From assembly GCF_000009905.1 (NCBI RefSeq), contig NC_006177.1, positions 372,001 through 436,000 on the forward strand: 64,000 nt of DNA. The letters run 5' to 3'. Both the position numbers and the translations under genes were made by a program. The stretch comes from Symbiobacterium thermophilum IAM 14863. GTDB taxonomy: Bacteria; Bacillota; Sulfobacillia; Symbiobacteriales; Symbiobacteriaceae. The notes beneath the pieces were generated by a model. The model did not search any database. It saw only the letters and a list, made by a program, of their open reading frames with translations, and was not told the origin of the DNA. Below, one piece after another: positions 61,942 through 64,000 of this stretch (position 1 is its first letter; every line of letters starts with the position of its first letter).

Positions 61942-62133
61942 GTGAGCAGGATTGCCAAGGGGTTCCGTCGTCTGGTGGTCCGTCAGGAAGGGCAGGGCAT
62001 GACCGAGTACGGGCTGATCATCGCGCTGATCGCAGTCGTGCTGATCACGACCCTGACCGGCCTGAACAAGACCCTGGACAAGACCTTCAACAAGGTGACC
62101 ACGCAGCTCAACAACACGGTCAACAAGAAGTAG
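61942..62133 (+). CDS. flp: Flp pilin (major subunit)
   Basis: Encodes 63 residues. Flp/Fap consensus GQGMTEYGLIIALIAVV near residues 18-34: cleavage after Gly leaves a new N-terminus with the conserved Glu-Tyr pair, followed by the hydrophobic helix. The C-terminus is polar with Asn and Lys (NNTVNKK). It is the filament subunit of the Tad pilus. GTG start follows AAAGGATGG. It lies at the end of the operon, whereas in many clusters flp comes first. Confidence 0.9.
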   Translation: MSRIAKGFRRLVVRQEGQGMTEYGLIIALIAVVLITTLTGLNKTLDKTFNKVTTQLNNTVNKK

Positions 62134-62150
62134 AAAGTAGAGCGGGCCGG

Positions 62151-62173
62151 GCCCCCTGCGCATCAGGGGGCTT
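62151..62173. terminator. Terminator shared by the two facing Tad clusters
   Basis: GCCCCCTG (62151-62158) pairs with CAGGGGGC (62164-62171), then TT on the plus strand; on the minus strand the stop codon of the next gene is 4 nt away. Confidence 0.6.
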
Positions 62174-62176
62174 GGC

Positions 62177-62998
62177 TCACGGACCCAGCTGGGTGAGGAA
62201 GGCGTAGATCGCCGGACCGGCGGCCATGGCCAGAACGGCCGGCAGGACGAACAGCACGAGGGGCACGAGCAGCTTGACGCTGGCCTGAGCTCCGGCCTCC
62301 TGCGCCAGCCGCCGGCGCCGGTCCCACGCCTCGGCGGCCTGGGCCCGCAGCGCAGCGGCCAGCCCTTCCGTGCCTTTCTCCATGGTCTGGACCAGGGCGC
62401 CCACGGCGCGGGTGAGGTCGCGCACGTCCAGCCGCTGCGCCATCTCCAGGAGGGCCATGCCGGGCGGTTGTCCCATCCGGATTTCGGCCAGCGCGGACCG
62501 CACCTCCCGTCCCAGCGGCGCTGCGGCGTTGCGGGCGTAATGGTCCAGGGCCGGCAGGAGCTGCATCCCGGATTCCGCCAGCACCGCCAGGGTGAAGAGA
62601 AAGTAGGGCAGGTCCCGCTGCACCGCCCGGCGCCGGGCCGCCGCGGCGCGGGTCACCTCCAGGTCCGGCGCCTGGAAGGCCCAGACCGCCCCGGCGAAGC
62701 CCAAGGTCGCCAGCCCGGGCCGGCCCAGCAGGGCGAGCAGCAGGGCGCAGGCCAGGGCGAGCCCAGCCAGCCGAATCTTGCGCAGCGCCAGCTCCTCCAG
62801 GGTGAGCTCCAGGCCCGAGACCGCCAGCTCCCGCGCCAGTCGGCCCGAGGCCAGGATCCCGGCCAACCGGCTGGCCAGTCGCCGGACGGCTGGCCACCGC
62901 GGGCCTGGCCAGGGCGCCTCCCCGCCGCCCTGCCGTCCCCGCGGCAGGAGCAGCAGGAAGACGGCGCCGGACAGGAACAGCGCGATGACGAGCGGCAC
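62177..62998 (-). CDS. TadC-like protein of a second Tad cluster
   Basis: Encodes 273 residues with membrane segments at both termini and around residue 75-105 and a T2SS F-domain (DLPYFLFTLAVLAESGMQL). It is a paralogue, not a copy, of the plus-strand TadC at 59825. GTG start follows GGGAGGG. With TadB and CpaF upstream it shows a second pilus platform on the opposite strand. Confidence 0.87.
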   Translation of the reverse strand: MPLVIALFLSGAVFLLLLPRGRQGGGEAPWPGPRWPAVRRLASRLAGILASGRLARELAVSGLELTLEELALRKIRLAGLALACALLLALLGRPGLATLGFAGAVWAFQAPDLEVTRAAAARRRAVQRDLPYFLFTLAVLAESGMQLLPALDHYARNAAAPLGREVRSALAEIRMGQPPGMALLEMAQRLDVRDLTRAVGALVQTMEKGTEGLAAALRAQAAEAWDRRRRLAQEAGAQASVKLLVPLVLFVLPAVLAMAAGPAIYAFLTQLGP

Positions 62999-63017
62999 GG
63001 CCGCATCCCTCCCGCAT

Positions 63018-63830
63018 TTACATGTCGATGCTGGCGATGCGCTGGGCCATCCAATACCCTCCGGCCACCGCCAGCAGGATCAGCCCCAGGGCGGCCTGCC
63101 CCCACAGGGTCGCGTGGAACACCGCCAGGTAGGCGGGGTTGGTGACGCGCACCACGAGGTAGATGCCCAGGGGGATCATGGCGAGGATCGCCGCCTCGGT
63201 GCGCTTCTGGGCGGTGAGCACCTGGATCTCCCGCTCCACGGCGAGCCGGTCGGCGACCATCTGGGCCACGTTGCCCATCACCTCGACGATGTTGCCGCCC
63301 CGGCGCCGGGTGGTCACCAGGGCGTCGACCAGGGCGGCCAGCTCTTCCAGGGGCACGCGCGCCCGCAGGTCCAGCAGCGCCTCGTCCACCGGCGTGCCAA
63401 GTTCGACCTCCCGGGCGGTGAGTTCGATCTCCCGGATCAGCCCACCGCCCCCGGGGTGCAGCCGGGACAGTTCAACGGCGCACCGCTGCAGCGCGCGGGG
63501 GAGCGACTGGCCTGCCTTCAGGGATGTGGCCAGCGACAGCAGGGCTTCCTGCAGCTGGTCCCGCAGGGCTTGTGCCTCCCGGCGGGCCAGCGTGTCCCGG
63601 ACAGTGGCGAGGAGCAGGACGCCGGCCGGCAGGCTGATGAGCGCCGTCAACCAGGAGCCCGTGAGCAGCAGGACCAGGGCGAACGCCGCCACGGGCACGA
63701 GTCGCAACGCCCGGTCGGCCGGACCCGGCCGGAGGAAGCCGGGGAGTGTGACTCCCTCCGGACGCGGGCCAGCGGGCATGAGGGCCAGGAAGACCGCACC
63801 GGCCGACAGCAGTCCGATCAGCAGCCGCAT
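63018..63830 (-). CDS. TadB-like protein of a second Tad cluster
   Basis: Encodes 270 residues. T2SS F-domain in the middle (LRDQLQEALLSLATSLKAGQ) and membrane segments near the N-terminus (about 3-18 and 42-75) and C-terminus. ATG 63830 follows GGAGGGG by 5 nt; GTG 63833 is too close to the SD. The last base of the cpaF TGA is shared with its ATG. Confidence 0.87.
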   Translation of the reverse strand: MRLLIGLLSAGAVFLALMPAGPRPEGVTLPGFLRPGPADRALRLVPVAAFALVLLLTGSWLTALISLPAGVLLLATVRDTLARREAQALRDQLQEALLSLATSLKAGQSLPRALQRCAVELSRLHPGGGGLIREIELTAREVELGTPVDEALLDLRARVPLEELAALVDALVTTRRRGGNIVEVMGNVAQMVADRLAVEREIQVLTAQKRTEAAILAMIPLGIYLVVRVTNPAYLAVFHATLWGQAALGLILLAVAGGYWMAQRIASIDM

Positions 63831-64000
63831 CACAACCCCTCCGGCAGCGGGATGCCGGCCATCCGGAACTTCTCCCGACGGGCGACCTGCCGTCCCGCGG
63901 GCAGCAGTTCCCCGGCCTCCAGGTCGTACCGGAACACGGGCTCGACGATGACCTCCCCGCCGTGCACTCCGACCACCTCCACGATCTGCAGGAGCTTGCG
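63830..64000 (-). CDS. C-terminal end of a CpaF-type ATPase (partial, second Tad cluster)
   Basis: The last 56 codons of a minus-strand gene whose start lies beyond the window. The residues RKLLQIVEVVGVHGGEV and IVEPVFRYD match the extreme C-terminus of CpaF ATPases (as RRVVEIAEVDLEDEG does in the plus-strand copy). Translation overlaps the TadB gene by 1 nt. Together the three genes indicate a second, complete set facing the first. Confidence 0.75.
   Translation of the reverse strand, partial: RKLLQIVEVVGVHGGEVIVEPVFRYDLEAGELLPAGRQVARREKFRMAGIPLPEGL

Overview
The window looks like the chromosome of a thermophilic, spore-forming, very high-GC Firmicute, most probably Symbiobacterium (S. thermophilum-like). 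The evidence is G/C-ending codons throughout, Firmicute gene neighbourhoods (tig-clpP-clpX-lonB-lonA-engB; maf-radC-mreBCD-minCDE), strong TTGNNN-N17-TATAAT promoters, a T-box leader on valS, a sporulation gene (ylbJ) and LonB, and a tmRNA tag of ANEDFALAA. No gene here is typical of Actinobacteria. The assignment rests on reading alone, not on a database search.

Region 1 (1-3138): the right end of a lower-GC mobile element. It carries a strong promoter, a chain of hairpins ending in a terminator-like stem, a small ORF and a large serine recombinase. The recombinase stops directly against the 3' part of ylbJ, a sporulation membrane protein gene that lacks its 5' end here. This resembles the skin/sigK type of interrupted sporulation gene and is the most interesting feature of the window. 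Region 2 (3161-10956): ppa, rnr, smpB, ssrA (tmRNA with an odd T-loop), a MarR regulator, murI, rph-rdgB and a phosphodiesterase. Region 3 (10971-12434): seven tRNA genes (Pro, Gly, Arg, His, Gln, Lys, Leu) and a DUF378 membrane protein.

Region 4 (12477-16358, minus strand): a PTS operon with split EIIC, EIIB and EIIA genes and a TIM-barrel protein. Upstream lies a LicT/BglG-type antiterminator gene, with an RNA antiterminator (RAT) site overlapping a terminator. Region 5 (16539-20405): the hydF-hydE-hydG operon for [FeFe]-hydrogenase maturation. Region 6 (20433-22628): a rhodanese gene divergent from a CoA-disulfide reductase-rhodanese fusion, with CsoR/CstR-like operators between them. Region 7 (22779-31547): protein quality control (tig, clpP, clpX, lonB, lonA) and engB; tig and lonA share an upstream 11-bp motif. 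Region 8 (31647-40166): a chemotaxis receptor, an EamA transporter, an acetyltransferase, T-box-controlled valS, folC and a SPOR-domain protein.

Region 9 (40211-46330): cell shape and division (DUF4321, maf, radC, mreB, mreC, mreD, minC, minD, minE). Region 10 (46537-50204): a DinB-like protein, a fused 5-oxoprolinase subunit (PxpB-PxpC), an exported protein and signal peptidase I. Region 11 (50251-53903, minus strand): a tungstate-type ABC transporter (tupC, tupB, tupA) preceded by a regulator that joins a ModE-like helix-turn-helix to a TupA-like binding domain. Region 12 (53985-64000): a Tad/Flp pilus operon on the plus strand ending in a Flp pilin, facing a second minus-strand set (TadC, TadB and the end of a CpaF ATPase) that runs out of the window.
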